Shown here: positions 31,553 to 40,831 of the stretch, in pieces
Numbering within the stretch: position 1 is the first letter of the stretch
Layout of the letters: each line of letters starts with the position of its first letter
Assembly (NCBI RefSeq): GCF_900176465.1
Contig: NZ_FWXR01000001.1
Coordinates: 434,001-498,000, forward strand
Length of the DNA: 64,000 nucleotides
DNA from: Fulvimarina manganoxydans
GTDB taxonomy: Bacteria > Pseudomonadota > Alphaproteobacteria > Rhizobiales > Rhizobiaceae
Direction: 5' to 3'
Made by a program: the position numbers and the translations under genes
The notes under the pieces: generated by a model
Told to the model about the DNA's origin: nothing
The model's input: the letters and a program-made list of their open reading frames with translations, nothing else
Database searches by the model: none

Positions 31553-34033
31553 ATGAAGGCTGGAAAAAACATCCTGCGAGCGACTGTGACGGCAGCCAAG
31601 TCGACGACGGTTCTCACGGTCGCCCTCGTGGGAATGCAGCTCGCGGCAGCCCAGTCTGCCAGCGCTGCAGTGGTCAATCGGATCGACGTGCGGGGGAATA
31701 GTCGCGTCGAGGCCTCCACAATTCGCAGCTTCACGCAGATCCAGCCGGGGACGAATGTCTCCGAAGCCGATCAGGACGCCATCCTTCAGCGCCTCTTTGC
31801 GACCGGCCTATTCTCCGATGTGCGTGTCAGCCAGTCAGGTGGCGCGCTGATCATTCAGGTCGACGAGAATCAGATCGTCAATCAGGTGCTCTTCCAGGGC
31901 AATTCGAAGATCAAGGATGAGCAGCTGAACGCCGCCATCCAGACGCGGCCGCGCGGCGCCTATTCGCGCGCTCAGGTCGATCAGGATGTCGAGATGATCC
32001 GCGAGGCCTATCAGCGGATCGGGCGCAGTGACGCCGTGGTCAGCGTCCAGGCCCAGGAGATCGGCGAAGGCCGCGTCAACGTCATCTATAATATTCAGGA
32101 AGGCGATCGCACGAAGATCGCTTCCATCAGCTTCGTCGGCAATAATTTCTTTGGTGACACGCGGCTGAAGCAGGTCATCTCGCTGCGCGAGACCGGCCTT
32201 CTCTCCTTCTTCCAGCGCAACGACGTCTATGACGAGGACAAGCTGCGGGTCGACGAGGAAGCGCTGCGCCGCTTCTACTACAATCGCGGCTTTGCCGATT
32301 TTCGCATCGTCTCGGCGGTCGCCGAGCTCGATGAGACCGAGAACTCCTATTACATCACCATCACGGTGGATGAGGGCGAGCGCTATGCCTTCGGCGACAT
32401 CTCGATCGATTCGACCATTGCCGGCGTCGATTCCGGTGCGCTCTACAGCGAGTTGGAGACCTCTCCGGGTGAGGTCTACAGCGCCGAGGATGTCGAGGAC
32501 TCTCTCGTCAATCTGACCAACAGGCTCGCTGGGGAGGGCTATGCCTTTGCCCAGGTGACGCCGCGCGGCGATCGCGATTTCACCAATCGGACGATCTCGG
32601 TCAATTACGTGATCGACCAGGGCCCGCGCGCCTATGTCGAGCGTCTGGAAATTCGCGGCAACACCAAGACCCGCGACTATGTCATTCGCCGCGAATTCGA
32701 CGTATCCGAGGGCGACGCCTTCAATCAGGTGCTGGTCCAGCGCGCCAAGCAGCGTCTCGAAGATCTCGGCTATTTCGAGAGCGTGAAGGTTTCGACCGCG
32801 CCGGGCAGCGAGCCTGACCGTGTGATCGTCATTGTGGATGTTGCCGAGAAGGCGACGGGCGAGCTTTCCATCGGTGGTGGCTATACGACAGGCGGCGAAA
32901 GCTCGGGTCCTGTGGCGGAAGTCGGCGTCACCGAGCGCAACTTCCTCGGCAGAGGTCAATTCATCAAAGTCTCGGCGGGCTTCGGCACCGATACCCGCAA
33001 CTACAATCTTTCCTTCACCGAGCCCTATTTCCTCGGCCAGCGCCTCGCGGTTGGTTTCGACCTCTATCGCACCGAGTCGACGGCAGGCGATTACGATACG
33101 CTGCGCAACGGTGGTGACGTGCGAATTGCAGCGCCGATCACGGAAAATCTGACCGCTCAGCTCGCCTACAACTACAAAGAAGAAGAATTCGGCGACAATA
33201 ACGGCATCACGCTGCGCGATCCGATCACGAACGAGCCGCTCGAGCTCGCCAATGGCGATCGGTTGCGCAGCCTGTGCAGTGATCCGAATCCCGCAGCCTA
33301 TCGGACGCTGACCGGCCAGGACGTCGTCGATAAGAACGGCAATGTGGTGACGGCGCCGAACTATACGGACTCGGCGATCATCAACAACGCGATCTGCGAG
33401 AGCCCCTATTCGACCTCGTCGATCTCCTATTCGCTGACCTACAACTCACTCGACAACTCGAATGACCCGCGCGAAGGCTTCTTCGTCCAGGCGGGCCAGG
33501 AATACGCCGGCCTCGGCGGCGATGCCGAATTCCTGAAGTCGACGGTCAAGGCGAGCGCCTATACGCTCCTCAACGAAGAGTTCGACGTCATCGGCTCGGT
33601 CAGCGCCAGCGCCGGCCACGTGACGTCGCTCGGCGGCGGCGATCTTCGCGTCTTCGACAACTTCTTCAAGGGCAAGGATCTGGTTCGCGGCTTCGAATAT
33701 AAGGGTATCGGCCCGCGTCAGAACGGCGTCTCCATCGGCGGAACTCAATATGCCGGTGCACAGGCCGAGGCGACCTTCCCGCTGCCCGGTATTAGTCGCG
33801 ATCTTGGTTTCCGCGGTGCGGTCTTCGCCGATGCGGGTTCGCTCTGGGGCTCGGAGTATGCGGGCGTCCAGGGTGTCGAAGGTGACGATTCGGCAATTCG
33901 CGCGGCAGCCGGTGTGGGTCTCATCTGGGCGTCGCCCTTTGGCCCGCTGCGCGTGAACTATGCCCATCCCTTCATGAAGGAAGATTTCGACAAGACCCAG
34001 GAATTCTCCTTCGGCTTCTCGTCGCGCTTCTAA
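31553..34033 (+). CDS. bamA: Outer membrane protein assembly factor BamA
   Basis: BamA folds and inserts beta-barrel proteins into the outer membrane. The 826 residues comprise a signal peptide (ending QSASA), five POTRA domains (first one VNRIDVRGNSRVEASTI) over about residues 45-440, then a 16-strand barrel that ends in a terminal phenylalanine (SFGFSSRF), the usual outer-membrane signal. VRGFEYKGIGPR matches the conserved VRGF(Y) motif in loop 6. One barrel loop contains two cysteines about 40 residues apart. ATG at 31553 with AAGGTGG upstream is preferred; ATG at 31526 is in frame. It lies between rseP and lpxD. Confidence 0.97.
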   Translation: MKAGKNILRATVTAAKSTTVLTVALVGMQLAAAQSASAAVVNRIDVRGNSRVEASTIRSFTQIQPGTNVSEADQDAILQRLFATGLFSDVRVSQSGGALIIQVDENQIVNQVLFQGNSKIKDEQLNAAIQTRPRGAYSRAQVDQDVEMIREAYQRIGRSDAVVSVQAQEIGEGRVNVIYNIQEGDRTKIASISFVGNNFFGDTRLKQVISLRETGLLSFFQRNDVYDEDKLRVDEEALRRFYYNRGFADFRIVSAVAELDETENSYYITITVDEGERYAFGDISIDSTIAGVDSGALYSELETSPGEVYSAEDVEDSLVNLTNRLAGEGYAFAQVTPRGDRDFTNRTISVNYVIDQGPRAYVERLEIRGNTKTRDYVIRREFDVSEGDAFNQVLVQRAKQRLEDLGYFESVKVSTAPGSEPDRVIVIVDVAEKATGELSIGGGYTTGGESSGPVAEVGVTERNFLGRGQFIKVSAGFGTDTRNYNLSFTEPYFLGQRLAVGFDLYRTESTAGDYDTLRNGGDVRIAAPITENLTAQLAYNYKEEEFGDNNGITLRDPITNEPLELANGDRLRSLCSDPNPAAYRTLTGQDVVDKNGNVVTAPNYTDSAIINNAICESPYSTSSISYSLTYNSLDNSNDPREGFFVQAGQEYAGLGGDAEFLKSTVKASAYTLLNEEFDVIGSVSASAGHVTSLGGGDLRVFDNFFKGKDLVRGFEYKGIGPRQNGVSIGGTQYAGAQAEATFPLPGISRDLGFRGAVFADAGSLWGSEYAGVQGVEGDDSAIRAAAGVGLIWASPFGPLRVNYAHPFMKEDFDKTQEFSFGFSSRF

Positions 34034-34168
34034 CGCAAAGGGGCTGAGAGCGGCCAATTTCGAAGAGCGGGTCGTGGTCTTTGCGGATCGCTGGCCCGCT
34101 CTAAATTTGGGCGGGTATCGTGAATGGGCGATCAACTGCCCGGCTCACCCTGTTCCAACGGAGAGACC

Positions 34169-35233
34169 ATGCCGCCAGCCGTCTTTTTTCCGCGCGGCGC
34201 AGGACTCGCGGTCGGTGAAATCGCCGAACTGACCCAAGCGGAGATCCGTGAGGGTTCGGACGATGCCTGTCGGATCGATGGGATCGCGTCTCTCTCCGAG
34301 GCGAACCGCACCGACATCGCCATGTTCGACAATGTTCGATACGAGGCCGATCTTGATACGACCCATGCGGGCTGCATCCTCTTGTCCAGGCGCTATGCAA
34401 CTCGTAGCGTCCCGCAGCGGGTTGCGGCCGTTCTGGTCGCACCCGACGCCGGCAAGGCGTTCGCCGCTATCGGTCGCACTCTGTTTCCGGCAGCTCTCGC
34501 GCCGGAAGCTGTGGCCGGAACGGACACCATTTCAGTCAAGGCCCATATCGACGAGACGGCTCACCTTGAAGATGGCGTGGTGGTCGAACCATTCGCCGTC
34601 ATAGGCCCCAATGTCGCGATCGGACGCGGAACGATCGTCGGGGCTGGCGCGCAGATCGCTGCCGGTTGCCGGATCGGCCGTGACTGCCGTATCGGCGCCG
34701 GCGTAAGCCTGTCGCATAGTTTGCTTGGCAATCGCGTGATTCTTCATCCGGGTGTCAAAGCGGGGCAGGACGGATTCGGCTATGTGGTTGGGCCGAAAGG
34801 CTTAGAAAAGACCGTCCAGATCGGGCGTGTGGTCATTCAGGACGACGTGGAGATTGGCGCCAACAGCACGATCGATCGCGGCGCGGTGCGGGACACGATC
34901 ATTGGCGAAGGCACGAAGATCGACAATCAGGTTCAAATTGGCCACAACGTCGTTATCGGTCGCAGTTGCGTGATCGTCTCTCAGGTGGGTATCTCCGGTA
35001 GTGCGACGATCGAGGACGGCGTGATGATCGGCGGGCAGTCCGGCGTCAACGGTCATGTGACCATTGGGGCCGGCGCGCAGATTGCTGCGGTGTCTTCGGT
35101 GAATGGTGATGTTCCCGCGCGTGCCCGATGGGGTGGCGTGCCGGCCAAGCCGGTCCGGGATTGGTTTCGCGAGGTTACGCTTCTCGCGGAGCTGGCAAAA
35201 AAGAGGCGGTCTTCAGGAAGGAACGATGAGTGA
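34169..35233 (+). CDS. lpxD: UDP-3-O-(3-hydroxyacyl)glucosamine N-acyltransferase
   Basis: LpxD adds the N-linked hydroxyacyl chain in the third step of lipid A synthesis. The 354 residues have an N-terminal uridine-binding domain and then left-handed beta-helix hexapeptide repeats from about residue 120 to 310. The active-site region [19 protein letters not shown] and the segment KAGQDGFGY are family-typical. ATG at 34169 has GGAGAG immediately before it and begins the conserved [16 protein letters not shown] at 34124 would add 15 unconserved residues. It overlaps fabZ by 8 bases. Confidence 0.96.
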   Translation: MPPAVFFPRGAGLAVGEIAELTQAEIREGSDDACRIDGIASLSEANRTDIAMFDNVRYEADLDTTHAGCILLSRRYATRSVPQRVAAVLVAPDAGKAFAAIGRTLFPAALAPEAVAGTDTISVKAHIDETAHLEDGVVVEPFAVIGPNVAIGRGTIVGAGAQIAAGCRIGRDCRIGAGVSLSHSLLGNRVILHPGVKAGQDGFGYVVGPKGLEKTVQIGRVVIQDDVEIGANSTIDRGAVRDTIIGEGTKIDNQVQIGHNVVIGRSCVIVSQVGISGSATIEDGVMIGGQSGVNGHVTIGAGAQIAAVSSVNGDVPARARWGGVPAKPVRDWFREVTLLAELAKKRRSSGRNDE

Positions 35234-35696
35234 AGAGCCCAAGGCGTTGGAAAGCGCCGATATTTTCAAGATACTGAAGCTGTTGCCTCATCGGTATCCG
35301 TTCCTGATGGTGGATCGGATCATTGATATCGATGGTGACGTCTCGGCGATAGGCGTCAAGAATGTGACCGCCAACGAGCCGCATTTTCAAGGTCATTTTC
35401 CGGACAATCCCGTCATGCCGGGTGTCCTCATCATCGAGGGTATGGCGCAGACGGCCGGAGCCATTTGCACCTTGAGCCGTGGCGGCGAGACGCCGGCGCT
35501 CGTCTATTTCATGACGATCGACAACGCCAAGTTCCGCAAGCCCGTGCTGCCGGGTGACATGCTGGAATATCACGTCAAACAGAGCAAGAAGCGCGGCAAT
35601 ATCTGGAAGTTCGATTGCCTCGCCATCGTCGCCGGCACGAAGGTCGCCGAGGCGACCGTGAGCGCGATGCTGGTGGCCGCCGACGGAGCCCAATGA
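35226..35696 (+). CDS. fabZ: 3-hydroxyacyl-ACP dehydratase FabZ
   Basis: FabZ dehydrates 3-hydroxyacyl-ACP in fatty acid elongation and competes with lipid A synthesis for the same hydroxyacyl pool. The 156-residue hot-dog fold protein has [14 protein letters not shown] and the catalytic His and Glu in [23 protein letters not shown] at 35226 lies inside the end of lpxD, and its stop overlaps the lpxA start (ATGA), so lpxD-fabZ-lpxA are translationally coupled. Confidence 0.97.
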   Translation: MSEEPKALESADIFKILKLLPHRYPFLMVDRIIDIDGDVSAIGVKNVTANEPHFQGHFPDNPVMPGVLIIEGMAQTAGAICTLSRGGETPALVYFMTIDNAKFRKPVLPGDMLEYHVKQSKKRGNIWKFDCLAIVAGTKVAEATVSAMLVAADGAQ

Positions 35697-36502
35697 CATC
35701 AGAGACGACAATCCATCCGACTGCGGTGGTCGAAGACGGGGCGGAGATCGGCGAAGGCTGTGAGATCGGCCCTTTCTGCCATATCGGGCCTCAGGTGCGG
35801 CTCGGGGCCCATTCGCGGCTTCGTTCTCACATCGCCCTTTGGGGCAACACCGAGATTGGGGAAGGGGCGCAAATTTGGCCCTTCGCCTCGCTCGGCCACG
35901 CGCCCCAGCATCTGAAATATCGCGGTGAGGACACCCGCCTTGTTATCGGCAAGAACGCGCTGGTGCGCGAACATGTGACGATGAATCCCGGCACGGTGCA
36001 AGGCCGGTCGGAGACGACGGTCGGCGACAATTGCTCCTTCTTCACCGGCGCCCATGTGGCGCATGACTGCGTCCTCGGCAACAGCGTGACGCTGATCAAC
36101 AATGTCATGCTGGCCGGCCATTGCAGCATCGGCGAGTTCGCCACGATCGCCGGTGGCTCAGGGATCCATCAATTCACCCGTATCGGTCATCACGCCTATA
36201 TTGGCGGGCTCGCGGCCGTCGAAGGCGATGTCATCCCCTTCGGCATGGTTCTCGGCAATCGCGCCTATCTCTCCGGCCTCAACGTCATCGGCATGAAGCG
36301 CGCGGGCTTCTCTCGCGATGCGATCCGCAACGTGCGGCGCGCCTATCGGATGTTGTTCTCCTTCGACCAGACCTTCAAGGAAAGCATCGACGAGGTAGCA
36401 CTGGAGTTCCCGGAAGACCCGCTCGTCGTCGATCTGGTCGGTTTCATCCGGGCCGGCGGTGATCGCGCCTTGTGTTTCCCGCGTCATACGCCGACGGGCT
36501 GA
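35693..36502 (+). CDS. lpxA: Acyl-ACP--UDP-N-acetylglucosamine O-acyltransferase
   Basis: LpxA performs the first, reversible acylation of lipid A synthesis. The 269 residues form a trimeric left-handed beta-helix followed by a helical C-terminal domain. The catalytic histidine is in [12 protein letters not shown] (H of VAHD), and [15 protein letters not shown] matches the LpxA C-terminal region. The ATG at 35693 overlaps the fabZ stop. The alternative start at 35615 lies inside fabZ and is rejected. Confidence 0.97.
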   Translation: MTSETTIHPTAVVEDGAEIGEGCEIGPFCHIGPQVRLGAHSRLRSHIALWGNTEIGEGAQIWPFASLGHAPQHLKYRGEDTRLVIGKNALVREHVTMNPGTVQGRSETTVGDNCSFFTGAHVAHDCVLGNSVTLINNVMLAGHCSIGEFATIAGGSGIHQFTRIGHHAYIGGLAAVEGDVIPFGMVLGNRAYLSGLNVIGMKRAGFSRDAIRNVRRAYRMLFSFDQTFKESIDEVALEFPEDPLVVDLVGFIRAGGDRALCFPRHTPTG

Positions 36503-36506
36503 CAAA

Positions 36507-37391
36507 ATGGGCGAGGGGACCGGCGAGCGGCTCGGCATTCTGGCGGGTGGCGGTTCGTTGCCCTGTGTCGTCGCACGCGCTGCGCTCGAAGAGGGTTATC
36601 AGCCGATCTTTGCCCGGTTTGGCGATGGAACCGGTGGATCGCAGGATGGTTTTGGCGAGGGGCGGGATTTCGCCTGGGGCGAAGCCGGCAATGCCATTAT
36701 GTGGCTCCGCGAAATGCAGGTTCGAAGGGTGGTCTTCTGTGGAACGATTTCCCGGCGCCCGGATTTCAAGGCCCTCATTCCCAGCTGGCAGACGCTGAAG
36801 CGGCTTCCGGCTGCGCTCTCCATCGTGCGGGGCGGCGACGACCGCCTCTTGCGCAATCTCGCCGCCTATCTGGAGCGTCAGGGCTTCACACTGTTGCCCG
36901 TCCAGGCGGTCGCACCTCAGCTTCTGACGCCTGGTGGAACCTTGTCTGCGCGAAAGCCGGAGACGTTGGAGTTGTCCGCCTTGACCAGCGCGCGGGACGC
37001 GGCGATCGCTCTTGGCCGCCTCGATGCCGGTCAAGCCGTCGTCGCCTCGAACGAGCGGATCATCGCGCTGGAAGGCATTGAGGGAACCCGCGAGATGATG
37101 CGGCGCGTGGCTGATCTTAGAGCGCGCGGCCGGATCCATCGCGGCGAGAGACTCGCGCTGGTCAAGGCGGTGAAGCCCGACCAGGATCACCGCTTCGATC
37201 TGCCAAGCATCGGCTTGCGGACGATCGACGAGGCCGTCGAGGCAGGGATCAGCGCGATCGGCCTGTCGGCAGGCGCCAGCCTCGTTCTCGATTACGATGA
37301 CGTCGTTGCGGCGGCAGACCGGGCGATGATTGCATTGGTTGGGCTCTCCTCGGCCGAGGGCACGGCCAAGGCCATGGGAGACGCTCCATGA
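36507..37391 (+). CDS. lpxI: UDP-2,3-diacylglucosamine diphosphatase LpxI
   Basis: LpxI hydrolyses UDP-2,3-diacylglucosamine to lipid X. It replaces LpxH in alphaproteobacteria and attacks the alpha phosphate by a different mechanism. The 294 residues start with LGILAGGGSLP, followed by the C-terminal segment LVKAVKPDQDHRFDLPSIGLRTI with the catalytic-domain acidic residues, and IGLSAGASLVLD. ATG at 36507 lies 4 bases after lpxA, and the stop overlaps the lpxB start (ATGA). No LpxH-type metallophosphatase is seen in the window. Confidence 0.95.
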   Translation: MGEGTGERLGILAGGGSLPCVVARAALEEGYQPIFARFGDGTGGSQDGFGEGRDFAWGEAGNAIMWLREMQVRRVVFCGTISRRPDFKALIPSWQTLKRLPAALSIVRGGDDRLLRNLAAYLERQGFTLLPVQAVAPQLLTPGGTLSARKPETLELSALTSARDAAIALGRLDAGQAVVASNERIIALEGIEGTREMMRRVADLRARGRIHRGERLALVKAVKPDQDHRFDLPSIGLRTIDEAVEAGISAIGLSAGASLVLDYDDVVAAADRAMIALVGLSSAEGTAKAMGDAP

Positions 37392-38545
37392 CGCGAATAG
37401 CCTTTGTCGTCGGAGAACCCTCGGGCGACCGGATCGGCGCCGATCTGATCGTCTATCTCAAGAAGCGCTACGGCATCGATCTCGAATTGGTCGGGCTCGG
37501 CGGCGACGCGATGGCCGAACAGGGGCTGACGAGCCTCTTCGAAATTGAGGAATTGTCGATCATCGGGATCGGCGCGATTGTGATGCGTCTGCCGCAGCTC
37601 CTCAGCCGGTTGCGGCAGACGTCGAAGGCGATTTTGGCGGCAAAGCCGGATGCGCTCGTCATCATCGACAGCCCGACATTTTCCCATCGTATCGCCAAGG
37701 CGGTAAGGGCGGAACGACCGCACATTCCCATCATAAATTATATTCCGCCGACCGTCTGGGCCTGGCGGGAGGAGCGCGCGGCAAAGATGCGCGCCTATAT
37801 CGACCACGCGATCTGCGCGCTTCCCTTTGAACCGGACGTCTATCACCGGCTCGACGGACCACCCGCGACCTATGTCGGTCATCCGCTTCTGACCGATCCG
37901 GCCTTGCAGCGGATTCTCGAACATCCGCTAAGACCGCGTCCAGCCGATCCGCCGACTCTTCTTCTCCTGCCGGGCTCTCGCCGGGGTGAGATCGACCGGC
38001 TCCTGAGTGATTTCGGCGAGACCTATGAAAGGCTCGCCGCGCGGATGCCCGCGCTCAACGCAGTGTTGCCAACGCTTCCGCGCCACAGGGCCCGGGTGGA
38101 AAAGGTGATCGCTGATTGGTCGTTCAGACCCGAGGTGGTGACAGGGGAGACGGCGAAATGGGCGGCCTTCGAAAAGGCGGATGCCGCCCTTGCAGCGTCA
38201 GGAACGGTGTCGCTGGAACTGGCGCTGGCTGGCGTTCCGATGGCGCTCGCTTATAAGCTCGATCCAGTCGCTTATCGCTTTCGCCATCTCGTCACCGCCT
38301 GGACGGCGGCGCTGCCGAACTTCATCACCGGCCACCCGCTGGTCCCGGAGCATTTCCACGAATTCGTCCGGCCCGAGCACTTGGCTCGTCGGCTCGAACG
38401 TCTTTTGACGGATACGCCTGAGCGCGCCGCTCAGATGGCCGGCTTTGGCGAGATCCGACAAGCCATGTCGATCGACCGCCCGCCCGGTGAGGCGGCTGCC
38501 GAGATCGTCGCCCGGCTCATCGAAGGGACGAACGCGAAGCGCTGA
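37388..38545 (+). CDS. lpxB: Lipid-A-disaccharide synthase
   Basis: LpxB joins lipid X and UDP-2,3-diacylglucosamine to the disaccharide core of lipid A. It is a GT19 glycosyltransferase at the inner face of the membrane. The 385 residues have VVGEPSGDRIGADLI near the start, IDSPTFSHRIAK, INYIPPTVWAWREER, the nucleotide-site GSRRGEIDRLL and SGTVSLELALAGVPMALAYK. It is the last gene of the lpx block; the next gene is on the opposite strand 36 bases later. Confidence 0.97.
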   Translation: MTRIAFVVGEPSGDRIGADLIVYLKKRYGIDLELVGLGGDAMAEQGLTSLFEIEELSIIGIGAIVMRLPQLLSRLRQTSKAILAAKPDALVIIDSPTFSHRIAKAVRAERPHIPIINYIPPTVWAWREERAAKMRAYIDHAICALPFEPDVYHRLDGPPATYVGHPLLTDPALQRILEHPLRPRPADPPTLLLLPGSRRGEIDRLLSDFGETYERLAARMPALNAVLPTLPRHRARVEKVIADWSFRPEVVTGETAKWAAFEKADAALAASGTVSLELALAGVPMALAYKLDPVAYRFRHLVTAWTAALPNFITGHPLVPEHFHEFVRPEHLARRLERLLTDTPERAAQMAGFGEIRQAMSIDRPPGEAAAEIVARLIEGTNAKR

Positions 38546-38581
38546 TTGATCGGCTCTTTCGCGCTACCGATCACTCGAAGA

Positions 38582-39175
38582 TCAAAGATGCGGCTTCGTC
38601 TCCGCAAGCTTCGGATTGGCGGCATAGAAGGCATCTGCCCATGCCGTCAGGGTCGGAAACTCGTTCAGCTTGTCCGCATAACGGAGCTCAATCCAACCCA
38701 GGAGAGAAGCGAGGGCGCAATGGGCGATCGTCGGCTGGTCTCCGAGTTCGCCGAGATGCTCGCCGAGCCAGGCAAGACCGCGGTCGGCCTTGCGCGTCTG
38801 CCGATCCGTCCAGTCGGAATGACGCTTCTCCTCTGGGCGGAATCGCACCTCATAAAGGCACAGAATCAACGCATCGACGACACCGGATGCGACCGATTCG
38901 AAGGTCTTGGCCTTCCGGTATTCGACAAGGGTCTGCGGGATCAGCTGATTGCCGCTCATCCGGTCGAGATATTCGCAGATGACGGCACTGTCGAAGACCG
39001 CATCGCCGTCTTCGGTGACGAGCGCAGGGATCTTGCCGAGCGGATTAACCGAGGTAAGGGCCTCCGGCTCATTGCCCGTATCGATCGCATCGACGCTGAG
39101 TTCGATATCGCAGATGGCCGCCGCCATCCTCACTTTGGCGACGAAGGGGGAGGCGGAAGAACCAAGAAGACGCAT
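38582..39175 (-). CDS. Glutathione S-transferase family protein
   Basis: The 197-residue cytosolic protein has a thioredoxin-fold N-terminal domain with SSASPFVAKVRMAA (catalytic Ser region), NPLGKIPALVTEDGDAVFDSAVICEYLD (cis-Pro loop and glutathione-binding DS), and a helical C-terminal domain. It resembles the beta/YfcF-type bacterial GSTs. The substrate is not known. It converges with lpxB and is directly followed on the same strand (upstream) by a small exported protein gene, 18 bases away. Confidence 0.9.
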   Translation of the reverse strand: MRLLGSSASPFVAKVRMAAAICDIELSVDAIDTGNEPEALTSVNPLGKIPALVTEDGDAVFDSAVICEYLDRMSGNQLIPQTLVEYRKAKTFESVASGVVDALILCLYEVRFRPEEKRHSDWTDRQTRKADRGLAWLGEHLGELGDQPTIAHCALASLLGWIELRYADKLNEFPTLTAWADAFYAANPKLAETKPHL

Positions 39176-39193
39176 CGAAGCTCCGATCGAGAA

Positions 39194-39736
39194 TCAGTAT
39201 TTCGTCACATAGCCATAGCCGGTTCTGCCTTCCGGCTGATAGCGGCGAAGCGACTGGCAGTTGGCGCCATACACATGCCAGAGATCCAGCCCGACGACGC
39301 AGCCCTCCGCTCGCCAGGACTTAACCGGCGAGAACATGCCGAGGACACCGCCAGCGCCGGCAAAACCCATCGGATGCTCGATCACATAATAGACCGTGCG
39401 GGCCACATGATCGGAGATCAGCGCGGTGGCCTCGCAATAGCGGCGCTCGATAGGCTGCGGCGGGGGCAGGGGATCGTTCCGCACCAGCGGGAAATAGGCC
39501 TTTTCGTGCATGCCGGAAAATTCGAGGATTTCCAGATCGGCTTCCAGCATGCGCGGCGCGCCATATTCGAACTGATCCTCGACCTCCGCCAAGACGGCTG
39601 GGTTGTCGCATTGCGGGACCAGCGCGTCCGCTTCCGGCGCGGGCTGATAGCGAAGATCGGCCGCGAAGGAGGGCGTCGCCGCCAGGGATGTTGCAGCAAG
39701 GCAGGCCGCGAAAATCAGGCGAAGGTGGCGTCCCAT
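39194..39736 (-). CDS. Conserved exported protein of unknown function
   Basis: The 180-residue protein has a signal peptide (MGRHLRLIFAACLAATSLAATPSFAA). The mature domain has four cysteines (PQCDN, RRYCEAT, AEGCVVG and GANCQSL) that could form two disulfides in the periplasm. Other notable stretches are RTVYYVIEHPMGFAG and GLDLWHVYGANC. I have a faint memory of similar rhizobial hypothetical proteins but know no function. It lies between rlmJ and the GST, all on the minus strand. Confidence 0.7.
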   Translation of the reverse strand: MGRHLRLIFAACLAATSLAATPSFAADLRYQPAPEADALVPQCDNPAVLAEVEDQFEYGAPRMLEADLEILEFSGMHEKAYFPLVRNDPLPPPQPIERRYCEATALISDHVARTVYYVIEHPMGFAGAGGVLGMFSPVKSWRAEGCVVGLDLWHVYGANCQSLRRYQPEGRTGYGYVTKY

Positions 39737-39807
39737 GGCTGGCTCTCTTCGTCAAAGAATGGCTGTTTGGGATCAAGAGGTAGCATGGGTGGGGCGCGTG
39801 GCTTGCC

Positions 39808-40650
39808 TCAACCTTTGGATTTCAGTCGAAAAACTCGTGCTGTTGCGGATGGGTCGCGGGCCAGAACCGGCAACAGGGCGTCGAAGATCGTCTGTGCCTC
39901 TTCGGCAAAGACAAAGGGCGGATTGATGACCGCGAGCCCGGTGCCAACGAAGCGCTCGTCCCCAGGCCGCAAGGCCTCAACGATGAGCTCGGCGGCGAGG
40001 GTCTCCGGGTCGCCGATCGCGGCCAGCCCATCGCGCAGAGCGCGAACGCTCGTCTCGCGCTTGATCGGATACCAGACAGCGAAGGTGCCACCCGGCCAAC
40101 GCTTGTAGGCCTTCCCGACACCCTCGACGATGTCGTCGATTTCGCTGGTCTTCTCGAAGGGCGGGTCGATGAGAACGAGCCCGCGCTTTTCCTTCGGCGG
40201 CAGATGGGCTCCGAGCGCGAGCCAACCGTCGAGCGCGATGGCTTTCGCCTGCACATCGCCGGCAAAAAGGGCCTTCAGCGCATCGGCGTCTTCGGGATGC
40301 AGCTCATAGGCCGACAGGCGATCCTGGGGCCGCAGACATCGCCGGGCAATAAGCGGAGAGCCGGGATAGAGCCCATCATCGATATCCGTGCCAAGCGCCG
40401 CGCGGTAGTCCGCAAGCAATGGATGCTCGGCAAGAGCCGGCTCGCTCAAGAAGCGCGTTACGCCATCTTCCGCTTCCCGTGTCTTCAGCGCTGATTCGCT
40501 CGACAGATCATAGAGCCCGCGCCCGGCATGGGTGTCATAGACGCGGAAAGCCTTCTCCTTGCGCTTGAGGTAGGCAATAAGCCGCGTCAGCAGCGCGTGT
40601 TTGACGACGTCGGCGAAATTCCCGGCGTGATAGGCGTGGCGATAATTCAC
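39808..40650 (-). CDS. rlmJ: 23S rRNA (adenine-2030-N6)-methyltransferase RlmJ
   Basis: RlmJ methylates A2030 of 23S rRNA using SAM. The 280 residues start with the diagnostic MNYRHAYHAGNFADVVKHALL and YDTHAGRGLYDL, and have the catalytic motif LVLIDPPFEKTSEIDD (DPPF, for adenine N6) near residue 165. ATG at 40650 is unambiguous from the conserved N-terminus. It is divergent from the reductase gene. Confidence 0.96.
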   Translation of the reverse strand: MNYRHAYHAGNFADVVKHALLTRLIAYLKRKEKAFRVYDTHAGRGLYDLSSESALKTREAEDGVTRFLSEPALAEHPLLADYRAALGTDIDDGLYPGSPLIARRCLRPQDRLSAYELHPEDADALKALFAGDVQAKAIALDGWLALGAHLPPKEKRGLVLIDPPFEKTSEIDDIVEGVGKAYKRWPGGTFAVWYPIKRETSVRALRDGLAAIGDPETLAAELIVEALRPGDERFVGTGLAVINPPFVFAEEAQTIFDALLPVLARDPSATARVFRLKSKG

Positions 40651-40831
40651 CGGGCCTCCATTCCTCTTGTGTGGTCAAATCCCTGCCATGGGGAGATCGA
40701 TCACGGATGAGCGACATTGCGTTCAACGATCTTTTCAGCGGCCGAGGGCGACCCACATTCATGCCCAACGCCGGGCGGCGGTTTCACGCCGAGCCGGCTT
40801 TCTCATGCTTTTCGTATCGAAAGGTCATCCG

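Noticed and set aside
34064-34102. 8-bp stem with a 23-base loop after bamA
   Set aside because: The loop is long and the following run is short; too weak to call a terminator.
38546-40108. Plus-strand frame of 520 residues across the GST, exported protein and rlmJ
   Set aside because: It crosses three well-supported genes on the minus strand and their short gaps.
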